Notes: generated by a model not told the origin, from the sequence alone. 64,000 bases of DNA from Pseudomonas sp. HN11 (GCF_021390155.1 NZ_CP089985.1:4971001-5035000); one strand, 5' to 3'; counted from the first letter of the stretch, positions 9,002 through 19,908 are shown. Program-made: numbers and translations.

Positions 9002-10012
9002 ATGGCTTTCAACATGCGCAACCGCAGCCTGCTGTCGCTGATGCACCACACCACCCGCGAGCTGCACTACCTGCTGGACCTGTCCCGCGACTTCAAGCGC
9101 GCCAAATACACCGGCACCGAGTGTCCGCACCTGAAGGGCAAGAACATCGCACTGATCTTCGAAAAAACGTCGACCCGTACCCGTTGCGCCTTCGAAGTCG
9201 CGGCCCATGACCAGGGCGCGCACGTCACCTACATCGATCCGGTGTCGTCGCAGATCGGCCACAAAGAGAGCATGAAAGACACCGCCCGCGTGCTCGGGCG
9301 CATGTTCGACGCGATTGAATACCGTGGCTTCGAGCAGGAAATCGTCGAAGAACTGGCCAAGTTCGCCGGCGTGCCGGTGTTCAACGGCCTCACTGCGGAA
9401 TTCCACCCGACACAGATGATCGCCGACACCCTGACCATGCGCGAACACAGCGACAAGCCGCTGCATGACATCAGCTACGCCTACCTCGGCGATGCGCGCT
9501 ACAACATGGGCAACTCGCTGCTGATGATCGGCGCCAAGCTGGGCATGGACGTGCGCATCGGCGCGCCGAAAGCGCTGTGGCCGCACGAAGATTTCATCAA
9601 GCAATGCCAGGCGTTTGCCGAGGAAAGCGGCGCGCGCATCACCATCACCGAAGACCCGAAAGAAGCAGTCAAAGGCGTGGACTTCATCCACACCGATATC
9701 TGGGTGTCCATGGGTGAACCCGTAGAAGCGTGGGACGAGCGTATCGAGCAACTGCTGCCGTACCAGGTCAACGCCAAGATGATGAAAGCCTCGGGCAACC
9801 CGCGCGTGAAATTCATGCACTGCCTGCCGGCGTTCCACAACAGCGAAACCAAGGTAGGCAAGGATATCGCCGCGCGTTACCCGCACCTGGCCAATGGCGT
9901 GGAAGTGACCGAAGAGGTGTTCGAGTCACCGGCCAACATCGCATTCGAGCAGGCGGAAAACCGCATGCATACCATCAAGGCGATTCTGGTGTCGGCGTTG
10001 GCGGATATCTAA
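9002..10012 (+). CDS. arcB: Ornithine carbamoyltransferase, catabolic
   Basis: Enzyme of 336 residues that phosphorolyses citrulline to ornithine and carbamoyl phosphate in the deiminase pathway. The carbamoyl-phosphate site STRTR is at 57-61, HPTQ lies near residue 139 and the ornithine/catalytic loop HCLPAFHN near 278. The start ATG follows AAGGAG. The gene sits 11 bases after arcA. Catabolic ArcB and anabolic ArgF are homologous; the context identifies this copy as catabolic. Confidence 0.96.
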   Translation: MAFNMRNRSLLSLMHHTTRELHYLLDLSRDFKRAKYTGTECPHLKGKNIALIFEKTSTRTRCAFEVAAHDQGAHVTYIDPVSSQIGHKESMKDTARVLGRMFDAIEYRGFEQEIVEELAKFAGVPVFNGLTAEFHPTQMIADTLTMREHSDKPLHDISYAYLGDARYNMGNSLLMIGAKLGMDVRIGAPKALWPHEDFIKQCQAFAEESGARITITEDPKEAVKGVDFIHTDIWVSMGEPVEAWDERIEQLLPYQVNAKMMKASGNPRVKFMHCLPAFHNSETKVGKDIAARYPHLANGVEVTEEVFESPANIAFEQAENRMHTIKAILVSALADI

Positions 10013-10029
10013 AGGCTACACGGTCAAAT

Positions 10030-10055
10030 GTGGGAGGGGGCAAATCCCCTCCCAC
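10030..10055. repeat. REP-type hairpin inside the arc operon (arcB-arcC)
   Basis: The arms GTGGGAGGGG (10030-10039) and CCCCTCCCAC (10046-10055) form a perfect 10-base stem around GCAAAT. The unit resembles a single REP of another sequence group than the GCTTGCTCGCGAA type. It lies in the 86-base gap between arcB and arcC, where it could slow 3'-5' mRNA decay of the upstream genes or reduce read-through into arcC. Confidence 0.8.
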
Positions 10056-10098
10056 GCTAACCGCGTTCACAACGATGAATTTCAGAAGGACATTTTGT

Positions 10099-11028
10099 AT
10101 GCGCATCGTCGTAGCCCTGGGCGGCAACGCCCTCCTGCGCCGTGGTGAACCCATGACGGCGGACAACCAACGCGCCAATATCCGGATTGCCACCGAACAG
10201 ATCGCCAAGATCCACCCCGGCAACGAGCTGGTGATCGCCCACGGCAATGGCCCGCAGGTCGGCCTGCTGTCATTGCAGGCGGCGGCCTACACCCAGGTGT
10301 CGCCGTACCCGCTGGACGTGCTCGGCGCCGAGACCGAAGGCATGATCGGCTATATCATCGAACAGGAACTGGGCAATCTGCTGGACTTTGAAGTGCCTTT
10401 GGCCACCCTGCTCACCCAGGTCGAAGTGGACGCCAAGGACCCGGCTTTCAAGAACCCGACCAAGCCTATCGGCCCGGTGTATTCCAAGGCCGAAGCGGAA
10501 AAGCTCGCGGCTGACAAAGGCTGGGCCATTGCGCCGGATGGCGACAAGTACCGTCGCGTGGTCGCCAGCCCACGGCCCAAACGCATCTTTGAGATCCGCC
10601 CGATCAAGTGGCTGTTGGAAAAGAGTGCCATCGTGATCTGCGCCGGTGGTGGTGGCATTCCAACCATGTACGGGGAAGACGGCAGACTGCGCGGCATTGA
10701 GGCGGTAATCGACAAGGACCTGTGCTCGTCGCTGCTGGCCTCGCAGTTGGACGCCGATTTGCTGGTGATCGCCACCGACGTCAACGCCGCTTTTATCGAC
10801 TTCGGCAAACCCACCCAAAAGGCCATCGACCAGGCCCATCCCGACGAAATGGAAAAACTCGGCTTCGCCGCCGGTTCCATGGGGCCCAAGGTGCAAGCCG
10901 CCTGCGAGTTCGCCCGTCAGACTGGCAAAACCGCCGTCATCGGTTCACTCTCGGACATCGAAGCCATCGTCCAGGGCAGCGCCGGTACGCGCATCAGCAC
11001 GGCAAAACCTGGCATCACCTATCTGTGA
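10099..11028 (+). CDS. arcC: Carbamate kinase
   Basis: Enzyme of 309 residues that makes ATP from carbamoyl phosphate and ADP, releasing CO2 and ammonia; this is the energy-yielding step of arginine fermentation. The start [16 protein letters not shown] is the classic carbamate-kinase N-terminus, and AGAAGGA lies eight bases before the ATG. Also seen are [16 protein letters not shown] and the DKD segment. The reading frame stays open far upstream into arcB, but no alternative start there makes sense. Confidence 0.96.
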   Translation: MRIVVALGGNALLRRGEPMTADNQRANIRIATEQIAKIHPGNELVIAHGNGPQVGLLSLQAAAYTQVSPYPLDVLGAETEGMIGYIIEQELGNLLDFEVPLATLLTQVEVDAKDPAFKNPTKPIGPVYSKAEAEKLAADKGWAIAPDGDKYRRVVASPRPKRIFEIRPIKWLLEKSAIVICAGGGGIPTMYGEDGRLRGIEAVIDKDLCSSLLASQLDADLLVIATDVNAAFIDFGKPTQKAIDQAHPDEMEKLGFAAGSMGPKVQAACEFARQTGKTAVIGSLSDIEAIVQGSAGTRISTAKPGITYL

Positions 11029-11046
11029 AGTAGAGGAGAGACGCCT

Positions 11047-11409
11047 ATGGCCACCTTTGAACCGGGTCATCTGCACGTTGAACGCCACGCACTCAACAAG
11101 GACGACTACAGCTACAACCTGTGCATCGACTATGAAGTCAGCCATGACCCCAAGGAAGGCAAGGGCATGCTGTTCAAGCTGCATGGCTCGGTACAGGGCA
11201 AGGACCTCAAGGAAGAGTTCTTTTTGCCCAAGGACCAGGCGTTCGACTTTGCGCGGCATGCGATGAACATTGCGCAAAAATATGGAATGCCGAAGATCGC
11301 CGTGTTGAACGGCTCGATGCACAAGCAGTACGACTTGATGTTCGAGGATGTGCGGCATCAACTGGATGTGAAGGCAGGCGATCCGGTCAAGCCCGAACAC
11401 CTGGAATAA
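11047..11409 (+). CDS. DUF5064 family protein
   Basis: Small soluble protein of 120 residues that I recognise as the Pseudomonas-restricted DUF5064 family. It has no signal peptide or membrane helix. It starts 18 bases after arcC with a GAGGAGAG ribosome site, so it is probably the fifth gene of the arc transcript. The function is unknown. Position suggests a link to arginine fermentation or low-oxygen growth, but nothing in the sequence shows a catalytic motif. Confidence 0.85.
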   Translation: MATFEPGHLHVERHALNKDDYSYNLCIDYEVSHDPKEGKGMLFKLHGSVQGKDLKEEFFLPKDQAFDFARHAMNIAQKYGMPKIAVLNGSMHKQYDLMFEDVRHQLDVKAGDPVKPEHLE

Positions 11410-11426
11410 GAACGCCGCAGATCCAC

Positions 11427-11515
11427 TGTGGGAGCGGGCTTGCTCGCGAAAGCGGAGTGTCAGTCACCGGGTTCAGTAAGAACAGACCGCATTCGCGAGC
11501 AAGCCCGCTTCCACA
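11427..11515. repeat. REPIN downstream of the arc operon
   Basis: The arm TGTGGGAGCGGGCTTGCTCG begins at 11427. The inverted partner CGCGAGCAAGCCCGCTTCCA lies at 11494-11513, closing a large hairpin with a loop of about 40 bases. It has the same family arm as the REPIN at 3462-3539. It separates the arc operon from gcsR. Confidence 0.88.
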
Positions 11516-11581
11516 TTTTTGATCTCCTTCGACTCTCAGGCATACTTGCCGCCTCTCGCTTCCCAGAATTGTTAGCGCCCC

Positions 11582-13090
11582 ATGCGTATCCACGTCAGCT
11601 TCATCGACCGCGTCGGCATCACCCAGGAAGTCCTGGCCTTGCTCGGTGGGCGCAATCTCAACCTGGATGCGGTGGAAATGGTGCCACCCAACGTCTACAT
11701 CGACGCCCCCACCCTGAGCGCCGACGTGCTGGAAGAACTGCGCGACGCGTTGTTCAGCGTGCAGGGCGTGCAAGCGGTAACCGTGGTGGACATCCTCCCC
11801 GGCCAACGTCGCCACCTGCAACTCGATGCCCTGTTGGCCGCCATGACCGACCCGGTGCTGGCCCTGGACAGCGCGGGCAAGATCCTGCTGGCCAACCCGG
11901 CGCTGATCACCCTTTATGGTCGTGAGCCGGCTGGCGAAAGCATCAGCGAGCTGTTCAACGACCCGGGGCTGCTCGACACCTTGCTGGAACACGGCTTCCG
12001 CTTGCCGCTGCGTGAGATCAGCGTCAACGGGCAGACCCTGCTGCTGGACGCCACACCGATCACCGACGCCGGTGCCCTGCTCACCCTCTACCAACCCAAC
12101 CGTATCGGCGAACAACTGTCGGCGCTGCACCATGACCATGCCGAAGGCTTTGATGCGCTGCTCGGCGAATCCCCGGTCATCCGCACCCTCAAGGCCCGCG
12201 CCCAGCGGGTGGCGGCGCTGGATGCACCGTTGTTGATACAGGGCGAAACCGGCACCGGCAAGGAGCTGGTTGCGCGCGCCTGCCATGCGATCAGCGCGCG
12301 TCACAGTGCGCCCTTCCTCGCCTTGAACTGCGCGGCGCTGCCGGAAAACCTCGCCGAAAGCGAGCTGTTCGGCTATGCACCGGGCGCCTTTACCGGGGCG
12401 CAACGCGGCGGTAAGCCGGGGCTGATGGAGCTGGCCAACCAGGGCACCGTGTTTCTCGATGAGATCGGAGAGATGTCGCCGTACCTGCAGGCCAAGCTGC
12501 TGCGATTTCTCAATGACGGCAGCTTCCGTCGCGTGGGCGGTGACCGTGAAGTGAAGGTCAATGTGCGTATCCTCAGCGCCACCCATCGCGACCTGGAAAA
12601 AATGGTCGGCGAAGGTACGTTCCGCGAAGACCTGTTCTATCGCCTCAACGTGCTTAACGTCGAAGTACCGCCCTTACGCGAACGCGGCCAGGACATCCTG
12701 TTGCTGGCCCGCTATTTCATGCAACAGGCCTGCGCGCAGATCCAGCGCCCGGTCTGCCGCCTGGCGCCCGGCACTTACCCGGCGCTGCTGGGCAACCGCT
12801 GGCCGGGCAACGTGCGCCAGTTGCAAAACGTGATCTTCCGCGCGGCAGCCATCTGTGAAAGCAGCCTGGTGGACATTGGCGACCTCGACATCGCCGGCAC
12901 TTCAGTAGCGCGCCAGAACGACGGTGAAATCGACAGCCTGGAGCAGGCGGTGGAAGACTTCGAACGCAATCTGCTGGAAACGCTTTACACCAGCTACCCT
13001 TCGACTCGCCAACTGGCCAGTCGCCTGCAGACTTCCCACACGGCGATTGCCCATCGCCTGCGCAAGTACGGCATCCCGAATAAGGTCTGA
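11582..13090 (+). CDS. gcsR: Sigma-54 enhancer-binding regulator GcsR (TyrR-like)
   Basis: Regulator of 502 residues with the TyrR layout. An N-terminal ACT domain (about 1-75) is followed by a PAS domain (about 80-190) and an AAA+ sigma-54 activation domain. That domain has Walker A GETGTGKE (221-228), the GAFTGA sigma-54 contact loop (268-273) and Walker B VFLDEIGE. A C-terminal helix-turn-helix ends in AIAHRLRKYGI. P. aeruginosa GcsR (PA2449) is the closest characterised type: glycine triggers it to activate the glycine cleavage operon. The same operon lies 270 bases downstream here, with three palindromes and a sigma-54 promoter between. The ATG at 11582 lacks a strong Shine-Dalgarno sequence. 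Confidence 0.93.
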   Translation: MRIHVSFIDRVGITQEVLALLGGRNLNLDAVEMVPPNVYIDAPTLSADVLEELRDALFSVQGVQAVTVVDILPGQRRHLQLDALLAAMTDPVLALDSAGKILLANPALITLYGREPAGESISELFNDPGLLDTLLEHGFRLPLREISVNGQTLLLDATPITDAGALLTLYQPNRIGEQLSALHHDHAEGFDALLGESPVIRTLKARAQRVAALDAPLLIQGETGTGKELVARACHAISARHSAPFLALNCAALPENLAESELFGYAPGAFTGAQRGGKPGLMELANQGTVFLDEIGEMSPYLQAKLLRFLNDGSFRRVGGDREVKVNVRILSATHRDLEKMVGEGTFREDLFYRLNVLNVEVPPLRERGQDILLLARYFMQQACAQIQRPVCRLAPGTYPALLGNRWPGNVRQLQNVIFRAAAICESSLVDIGDLDIAGTSVARQNDGEIDSLEQAVEDFERNLLETLYTSYPSTRQLASRLQTSHTAIAHRLRKYGIPNKV

Positions 13091-13102
13091 GAACGACATC
13101 GG

Positions 13103-13141
13103 CTGTACTGAAAGCGCTACAGCGTAACGATATCGATACAG
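13103..13141. promoter_or_regulatory. Two adjacent GcsR operator boxes
   Basis: Box 1 is CTGTACTGAAAGCGCTACAG (13103-13122) and box 2 is GCGTAACGATATCGATACAG (13122-13141). Their centres are 19 bases apart. Both fit a TGTAnCG-N4-CGnTACA palindrome, close to the published P. aeruginosa GcsR consensus TGTAACG-N4-CGTTCCG. They lie just behind gcsR and upstream of the sigma-54 promoter of gcvH. Confidence 0.8.
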
Positions 13142-13202
13142 CCTAGTTTTTTGCGTGCCATGCAAGGCTTTGATCCACATAGGCTTTTTTTCACAGGTTC
13201 AG

Positions 13203-13222
13203 CTGTAGCGAAATCGCTACAG
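13203..13222. promoter_or_regulatory. Third GcsR operator box (perfect palindrome)
   Basis: CTGTAGCGAAATCGCTACAG has perfect nine-base arms around a two-base centre. Its centre is 81 bases from that of box 2, and the box ends 65 bases before the sigma-54 -24 GG. It is the best match of the three and is probably the promoter-proximal enhancer site. Confidence 0.82.
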
Positions 13223-13284
13223 CTTATTTGCGCATCTCTACGGCCTATTTTATCAACTCTTTGATTTATAAAGACTTAATAACG

Positions 13285-13301
13285 TTGGCCGCAATATTGC
13301 T
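13285..13301 (+). promoter_or_regulatory. Sigma-54 promoter of the gcv operon
   Basis: TTGGCCGCAATATTGCT has the invariant GG (13287-13288) and GC (13299-13300) exactly ten bases apart, as required for the -24/-12 elements. The gcvH start follows about 60 bases downstream. Together with GcsR and its boxes, this gives a complete enhancer-driven promoter. Confidence 0.85.
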
Positions 13302-13359
13302 AAGCAACCCCATTATTCCAATCCCGTCCACCAGACGAATCTGGCCTTGAGGAGTTTCC

Positions 13360-13743
13360 ATGAGCGAGTTGCGTTTCACTGAAGATCACGAATGGCTGCG
13401 CGCCGAAGCTGACGGCAGCGTCACTGTGGGTATCACGGCTTTCGCGCAGAACGCGCTGGGTGATGTGGTTTTCGTGCAACTGCCGGAGCTGCAGGCCTAT
13501 GACAAGGGTGCCGAGGCGTCCACTGTTGAATCCGTGAAGGCGGCCAGCGGCGTGTACATGCCTCTGGACGGTGAGGTCCTTGAAGTGAACGACAAATTGG
13601 ATGGCAGCCCGGAGCTGGTCAACGAGGATCCGATGGGCGAAGGTTGGTTCTTTCGCTTTAAACCGACCGATGCCGGTGCGGTCGCTAAACTGTTGGATCA
13701 GGACGCGTATGACCGCCTGATCAAAGCCAACGCTGAAGCTTGA
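13360..13743 (+). CDS. gcvH: Glycine cleavage system H protein
   Basis: Lipoyl carrier protein of 127 residues that shuttles the methylamine group of glycine between GcvP, GcvT and the dihydrolipoamide dehydrogenase. The lipoylation site is Lys60 in [15 protein letters not shown] lies about nine bases before the ATG. It is the first gene of the GcsR-controlled operon, ten bases before gcvP. A second H protein probably exists elsewhere in the genome, as in other pseudomonads. Confidence 0.97.
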   Translation: MSELRFTEDHEWLRAEADGSVTVGITAFAQNALGDVVFVQLPELQAYDKGAEASTVESVKAASGVYMPLDGEVLEVNDKLDGSPELVNEDPMGEGWFFRFKPTDAGAVAKLLDQDAYDRLIKANAEA

Positions 13744-13753
13744 GGAGCGCGCC

Positions 13754-16594
13754 ATGACTGTCAATTTGAGCACCGCCAACGAATTCATCACCCGCCACAT
13801 CGGCCCGCGTCAGGAAGATGAGCAGCAGATGCTTGCCAGCCTGGGCTTCGACTCCCTGGAAGCGCTGAGCGCCAGCGTGATCCCGGAAAGCATCAAGGGC
13901 ACCAGCGTGCTCGGCCTGGAAGACGGCCTGAGCGAAGCCGACGCCCTGGCCAAGATCAAGGCCATCGCCGGCAAAAACCAACTGTTCAAGACCTACATCG
14001 GCCAGGGCTACTACAACTGCCACACGCCGTCGCCGATCCTGCGCAACCTGCTGGAAAACCCGGCCTGGTACACCGCTTACACCCCCTACCAGCCAGAAAT
14101 ATCCCAAGGCCGCCTGGAAGCGCTGCTGAACTTCCAGACCCTGATCAGCGACCTCACCGGCCTGCCGATCGCCAACGCCTCGCTGCTCGACGAAGCCACC
14201 GCCGCCGCCGAAGCCATGACCTTCTGCAAGCGTCTGAGCAAGAACAAGGGCAGCAACGCCTTCTTCGCCTCTATCCACAGCCACCCGCAAACCCTCGACG
14301 TACTGCGCACCCGTGCCGAACCGTTGGGCATCGACGTGGTGGTCGGCGATGAGCGCGAACTGACCGACGTCAGTCCGTTCTTCGGCGCCCTGCTGCAATA
14401 CCCGGCCAGCAACGGTGACGTATTCGACTACCGGGAACTGACCGAACGCTTCCACGCCGCCAACGCCTTGGTGGCCGTGGCCGCCGACCTGCTGGCCCTG
14501 ACCCTGCTGACCCCGCCGGGTGAGTTCGACGCCGACGTAGCCATCGGCAGCGCACAACGCTTCGGCGTGCCGCTGGGCTTTGGCGGCCCGCACGCGGCGT
14601 ACTTCTCCACCAAGGATGCATTCAAGCGCGACATGCCGGGCCGTCTGGTCGGTGTGTCCGTCGACCGTTTCGGCAAGCCGGCGCTGCGCCTGGCCATGCA
14701 GACCCGCGAGCAACATATCCGCCGCGAGAAAGCCACGTCGAACATCTGCACCGCCCAGGTACTGCTGGCCAACATCGCCAGCATGTACGCCGTGTACCAC
14801 GGGCCTAAAGGCCTGACCCAGATTGCCCAGCGTGTGCACCAGTTGACCGCGATCCTGGCCAAGGGCCTGGGCGCCCTGGGCTTGAAGGTCGAGCAGCAAC
14901 ACTTCTTCGACACGATTACCCTCAACACCGGCGCCAACACCGCCGCCCTGCACGACAAGGCCCGCGCCCAGCGCATCAACCTGCGTGTAGTAGACGCCGA
15001 GCGTGTGGGTGTGTCGGTGGACGAAACCACCACCCAGGCCGATATCGAAACCCTTTGGTCGATCTTCGCCGACGGCAAGGCCCTGCCGAACTTCAACGCC
15101 AGCGTTGAAAGCACTCTACCTGCCGCCCTGCTGCGTCAATCGCCAGTGCTCAGCCACCCGGTGTTCAACCGCTATCACTCGGAAACCGAGTTGATGCGCT
15201 ACCTGCGCAAGCTGGCCGACAAAGACCTGGCGCTGGACCGCACCATGATCCCGCTGGGCTCGTGCACCATGAAACTCAACGCCGCCAGCGAAATGATCCC
15301 GGTGACCTGGGCCGAGTTCGGCGCCCTGCACCCGTTCGCCCCGGCCGAGCAAAGCGCCGGCTACCTGGAGCTGACCTCCGACCTGGAAGCCATGCTCTGC
15401 GCCGCCACCGGCTACGACGCGATCTCCCTGCAGCCGAACGCCGGTTCCCAGGGCGAATACGCCGGCCTGTTGGCCATCCGTGCCTATCACCAGAGCCGTG
15501 GCGATGAGCGTCGCGATATCTGCCTGATCCCGTCCTCGGCCCACGGCACCAACCCGGCCACCGCCAACATGGCTGGCATGCGCGTGGTCGTCACCGCCTG
15601 CGACGCCCGTGGCAACGTCGACATCGAAGACCTGCGCGCCAAGGCCATCGAGCACCGCGACCACCTCGCCGCGCTGATGATCACCTACCCGTCCACCCAC
15701 GGCGTGTTCGAAGAAGGCATCCGTGAAATCTGCGGGATCATCCACGACAACGGCGGCCAGGTGTACATCGACGGCGCCAACATGAACGCCATGGTTGGCC
15801 TGTGCGCACCGGGCAAGTTCGGCGGCGACGTGTCTCACCTGAACCTGCACAAGACTTTCTGCATCCCCCACGGCGGTGGCGGCCCGGGCGTCGGCCCGAT
15901 TGGCGTCAAGTCGCACCTCGCTCCGTTCCTTCCAGGCCACGCGGCCATGGCGCGAAAGGAAGGCGCGGTGTGTGCGGCACCGTTCGGCAGCGCGAGCATT
16001 CTGCCGATCACCTGGATGTACATCAGCATGATGGGCGGCGCGGGCCTCAAGCGCGCTTCGCAGCTGGCGATCCTGAATGCCAACTACATTTCCCGTCGCC
16101 TGGAAGAGCACTACCCCGTCCTGTATACCGGCAGCAACGGCCTGGTGGCGCATGAATGCATCCTCGACCTGCGCCCACTCAAGGACAGCAGTGGCATCAG
16201 CGTCGATGACGTCGCCAAGCGCCTGATCGACTTCGGCTTCCACGCACCGACCATGTCATTCCCGGTGGCCGGCACCTTGATGATCGAGCCGACCGAAAGC
16301 GAATCCAAGGAAGAACTGGACCGCTTCTGCAACGCGATGATCGCCATCCGCGAAGAAATCCGCGCGGTGGAAAACGGCATGCTGGACAAGGACGACAACC
16401 CGCTCAAGAACGCCCCGCACACCGCGGCCGAACTGGTAGGCGAGTGGTCGCATCCGTACAGCCGCGAGCAAGCGGTGTATCCAGTAGCGTCCTTGATCGA
16501 AGGCAAATACTGGCCTCCGGTGGGTCGTGTCGACAACGTGTTCGGTGATCGCAACCTGGTGTGTGCGTGCCCGTCGATCGAGCTTTACGCGTAA
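13754..16594 (+). CDS. gcvP: Glycine dehydrogenase (decarboxylating), P protein
   Basis: PLP enzyme of 946 residues that decarboxylates glycine and passes the aminomethyl group to lipoylated GcvH. It is the long single-chain form, with two homologous halves. The PLP lysine is Lys700 in [16 protein letters not shown], followed by the glycine-rich loop. The N-terminal half has [12 protein letters not shown] and [10 protein letters not shown]. Length is normal for the family. A small repeat, not glyA, follows it. Confidence 0.97.
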   Translation: MTVNLSTANEFITRHIGPRQEDEQQMLASLGFDSLEALSASVIPESIKGTSVLGLEDGLSEADALAKIKAIAGKNQLFKTYIGQGYYNCHTPSPILRNLLENPAWYTAYTPYQPEISQGRLEALLNFQTLISDLTGLPIANASLLDEATAAAEAMTFCKRLSKNKGSNAFFASIHSHPQTLDVLRTRAEPLGIDVVVGDERELTDVSPFFGALLQYPASNGDVFDYRELTERFHAANALVAVAADLLALTLLTPPGEFDADVAIGSAQRFGVPLGFGGPHAAYFSTKDAFKRDMPGRLVGVSVDRFGKPALRLAMQTREQHIRREKATSNICTAQVLLANIASMYAVYHGPKGLTQIAQRVHQLTAILAKGLGALGLKVEQQHFFDTITLNTGANTAALHDKARAQRINLRVVDAERVGVSVDETTTQADIETLWSIFADGKALPNFNASVESTLPAALLRQSPVLSHPVFNRYHSETELMRYLRKLADKDLALDRTMIPLGSCTMKLNAASEMIPVTWAEFGALHPFAPAEQSAGYLELTSDLEAMLCAATGYDAISLQPNAGSQGEYAGLLAIRAYHQSRGDERRDICLIPSSAHGTNPATANMAGMRVVVTACDARGNVDIEDLRAKAIEHRDHLAALMITYPSTHGVFEEGIREICGIIHDNGGQVYIDGANMNAMVGLCAPGKFGGDVSHLNLHKTFCIPHGGGGPGVGPIGVKSHLAPFLPGHAAMARKEGAVCAAPFGSASILPITWMYISMMGGAGLKRASQLAILNANYISRRLEEHYPVLYTGSNGLVAHECILDLRPLKDSSGISVDDVAKRLIDFGFHAPTMSFPVAGTLMIEPTESESKEELDRFCNAMIAIREEIRAVENGMLDKDDNPLKNAPHTAAELVGEWSHPYSREQAVYPVASLIEGKYWPPVGRVDNVFGDRNLVCACPSIELYA

Positions 16595-16604
16595 AGCAGT
16601 TATA

Positions 16605-16686
16605 AGCGGCAAGCCTCAAGCTGCAAGCTGCAAGCCAATAGCCCCACCGGCTCTTACTTGTAGCTTGTAGCTTGCGGCTTGCGGCT
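16605..16686. repeat. Imperfect 30-base inverted repeat at the gcvP-sdaA junction
   Basis: The arm at 16605-16634 (AAGCGGCAAGCCTCAAGCTG...) and the arm at 16657-16686 (...GCTTGCGGCTTGCGGCT) pair along about 30 bases with a few mismatches. It uses the same CAAGCTGCAAG vocabulary as the repeat at the left edge. It occupies the spot where P. aeruginosa carries glyA2. Confidence 0.75.
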
Positions 16687-16715
16687 ACCCCATAACAAGA
16701 AACCGGAGAACAACC

Positions 16716-18092
<1,377 letters not shown>

Positions 18093-18131
18093 CGCCTAGT
18101 AGCGCGCCAGCACGTTTTTCAGGAGCTGAAT

Positions 18132-19256
18132 ATGTCCACCGAAACCCTGTTGAAAACCCCTCTGCATGCCCTGCACATTGAATTGGGCGCACGCATGGTG
18201 CCCTTCGCCGGCTACGACATGCCAGTGCAATACCCGCTGGGCGTGATGAAGGAACACCAGCACACCCGTGATCAGGCCGGGCTGTTCGACGTGTCCCACA
18301 TGGGGCAGATCCGCCTCACTGGCGCCAACGCCGCCAAGGCCCTGGAAACCCTGGTGCCGGTCGACATCATCGACCTGCCGGTGGGCATGCAGCGCTACGC
18401 GATGTTCACCAACGACCAAGGCGGTATTCTCGATGACCTGATGGTGGCGAACCTGGGTAACGACGAACTGTTCCTGGTGGTCAACGCCGCCTGCAAGGAC
18501 CAGGACCTGGCGCACCTGCGCCAACATATCGGCGACCAGTGCACCATCGAGCCGTTGTTCGAAGAGCGTGCCTTGCTGGCCTTGCAGGGTCCGGCGGCGG
18601 TGAAGGTACTGGCGCGCCTGGCCCCGGAAGTCACCAAGATGACCTTCATGCAGTTCGCCTCCCTGCGCTTGCTGGGCGTGGACTGCTATGTCAGCCGTTC
18701 GGGCTACACCGGTGAAGACGGCTTCGAAATCTCCGTGCCCGCCGCCAATGCCGAAAGCCTCGCGCGCAGCCTGCTGGCCGAAACCGAAGTGCAGGCCATC
18801 GGCCTTGGCGCCCGCGACTCGCTGCGCCTGGAAGCCGGCCTATGCCTGTACGGCCACGACATGAACACCGACACCACACCGATCGAAGCCAGCCTGCTGT
18901 GGGCGATCTCCAAGGCCCGTCGTGCCGACGGTGCGCGTGCCGGTGGCTTCCCGGGCGCTGACAAGATCTTCACCCAGCAGCAAACCGGTGTAAGCCGCAA
19001 ACGTGTAGGCCTGTTGCCACAAGAGCGCACGCCGGTGCGTGAAGGCGCGGAAATCGTTGATGCAGACGGTACCGTGATCGGCAGTGTGTGCAGCGGCGGC
19101 TTCGGTCCGACCCTCGGCGGCCCGCTGGCCATGGGGTATCTGGACAGTGCCTTCATTGCACTGGATACCGAAGTTGCTGCACTCGTGCGTGGGAAAAAGG
19201 TGCCACTACGTGTAAGTAAAATGCCATTTGTGCCGCAACGTTACTATCGTGGCTGA
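18132..19256 (+). CDS. gcvT: Aminomethyltransferase, glycine cleavage T protein
   Basis: Enzyme of 374 residues that moves the one-carbon unit from aminomethyl-GcvH to tetrahydrofolate and releases ammonia. The family motifs FDVSHMGQI, YTGEDGFE and GLGARDSLRLEAGLCLYG are present in order. CAGGAG lies before the ATG. It is the last gene of the operon. The lipoamide dehydrogenase L protein is not encoded here and must be shared with the 2-oxoacid dehydrogenases. Confidence 0.97.
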   Translation: MSTETLLKTPLHALHIELGARMVPFAGYDMPVQYPLGVMKEHQHTRDQAGLFDVSHMGQIRLTGANAAKALETLVPVDIIDLPVGMQRYAMFTNDQGGILDDLMVANLGNDELFLVVNAACKDQDLAHLRQHIGDQCTIEPLFEERALLALQGPAAVKVLARLAPEVTKMTFMQFASLRLLGVDCYVSRSGYTGEDGFEISVPAANAESLARSLLAETEVQAIGLGARDSLRLEAGLCLYGHDMNTDTTPIEASLLWAISKARRADGARAGGFPGADKIFTQQQTGVSRKRVGLLPQERTPVREGAEIVDADGTVIGSVCSGGFGPTLGGPLAMGYLDSAFIALDTEVAALVRGKKVPLRVSKMPFVPQRYYRG

Positions 19257-19277
19257 TTGACTGTTTCTATAAGTAAC

Positions 19278-19316
19278 GCGATTGTGTTAACGCGCACTAA
19301 TTTGTAACGCAATCGC
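19278..19316. terminator. Inverted repeat just after gcvT
   Basis: The arms GCGATTGTGTTA (19278-19289) and TAACGCAATCGC (19305-19316) pair over 12 bases with one wobble around a 15-base loop, 22 bases after the gcvT stop. No T-run follows, so it may protect the mRNA end or serve as a protein site rather than terminate by itself. The rest of the 388-base gap to the cold-shock gene holds a GGGCTT...AGGGCTTGTTTTTT stretch near 19438-19461, which may end transcription. The remainder is probably the leader of the cold-shock mRNA. Confidence 0.45.
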
Positions 19317-19644
19317 CATAAAACAGTGCACTACCGATAGTCTTTTTATAGGGATCAACCTATAACAAGTGACCAACTCTATCGAATAACTGGGATCCAC
19401 AATATTCACCCAAGTGTCATAAGCCTGAGCAAAACCTGGGCTTTTGGCAGGGCTTGTTTTTTCTCCATTAGTTGTCGTAGAGTTTGCCCACTGTGTTTGC
19501 ATGGGTCGCTTGGAACCTGGACCTGGGCAGTAGCCAAACTTAGCTACAACCCGTTCGACGTCTCTTACTTTCCTGCAACCCAGCCCAGTACTCTTTCATG
19601 CGAAAGGGGCTGTCATTAATTTTTAGCGTCAAGGAAATAAGAAA

Positions 19645-19860
19645 ATGGCTGAACGTCAGAGCGGTACCGTCAAGTGGTTTAACGACGAGAAAGGGTTTGG
19701 TTTTATCACTCCAGAAAGCGGTCCGGATCTGTTCGTGCATTTCCGCGCTATTCAGGGCAACGGCTTCAAGAGCCTGAAAGAAGGCCAGAAAGTGACGTTC
19801 GTTGCTGTGCAAGGCCAAAAAGGCATGCAGGCTGACGAAGTACAAGCAGAAACCCACTGA
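19645..19860 (+). CDS. CspA-family cold-shock protein
   Basis: RNA-chaperone protein of 71 residues made of a single cold-shock domain. It has the RNA-binding motifs KGFGFI (16-21) and LFVHF (29-33). AAGGAAAT lies before the ATG. The gap upstream is long, as expected for cold-shock genes whose 5' leader controls translation, and a strong terminator follows at once, so the gene is monocistronic. Which paralogue it is (CapB, CspA or CspD-type) cannot be settled from sequence alone. Confidence 0.95.
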   Translation: MAERQSGTVKWFNDEKGFGFITPESGPDLFVHFRAIQGNGFKSLKEGQKVTFVAVQGQKGMQADEVQAETH

Positions 19861-19877
19861 GTTCATCTGCGACAAAA

Positions 19878-19908
19878 AGCCCCTGATGGTGACATCAGGG
19901 GCTTTTTT
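19878..19908 (+). terminator. Intrinsic terminator of the cold-shock gene
   Basis: The arms AGCCCCTGATG (19878-19888) and CATCAGGGGCT (19893-19903) form a perfect 11-base stem around GTGA and are followed by six T. Confidence 0.93.

Noticed and set aside
13091..13359. Glycine riboswitch before gcvH
   Set aside because: No paired aptamer cores or expression platform are visible; the sigma-54 promoter and GcsR boxes account for the region.
13721..14953. Leftward open frame of 410 codons antisense to gcvP
   Set aside because: Low-complexity shadow of the gcvP codons with no recognisable domain.
19287..19502. Leftward 71-codon frame between gcvT and the cold-shock gene
   Set aside because: It lacks a ribosome site, its composition is unlike local genes, and it overlaps the probable leader and terminator elements.
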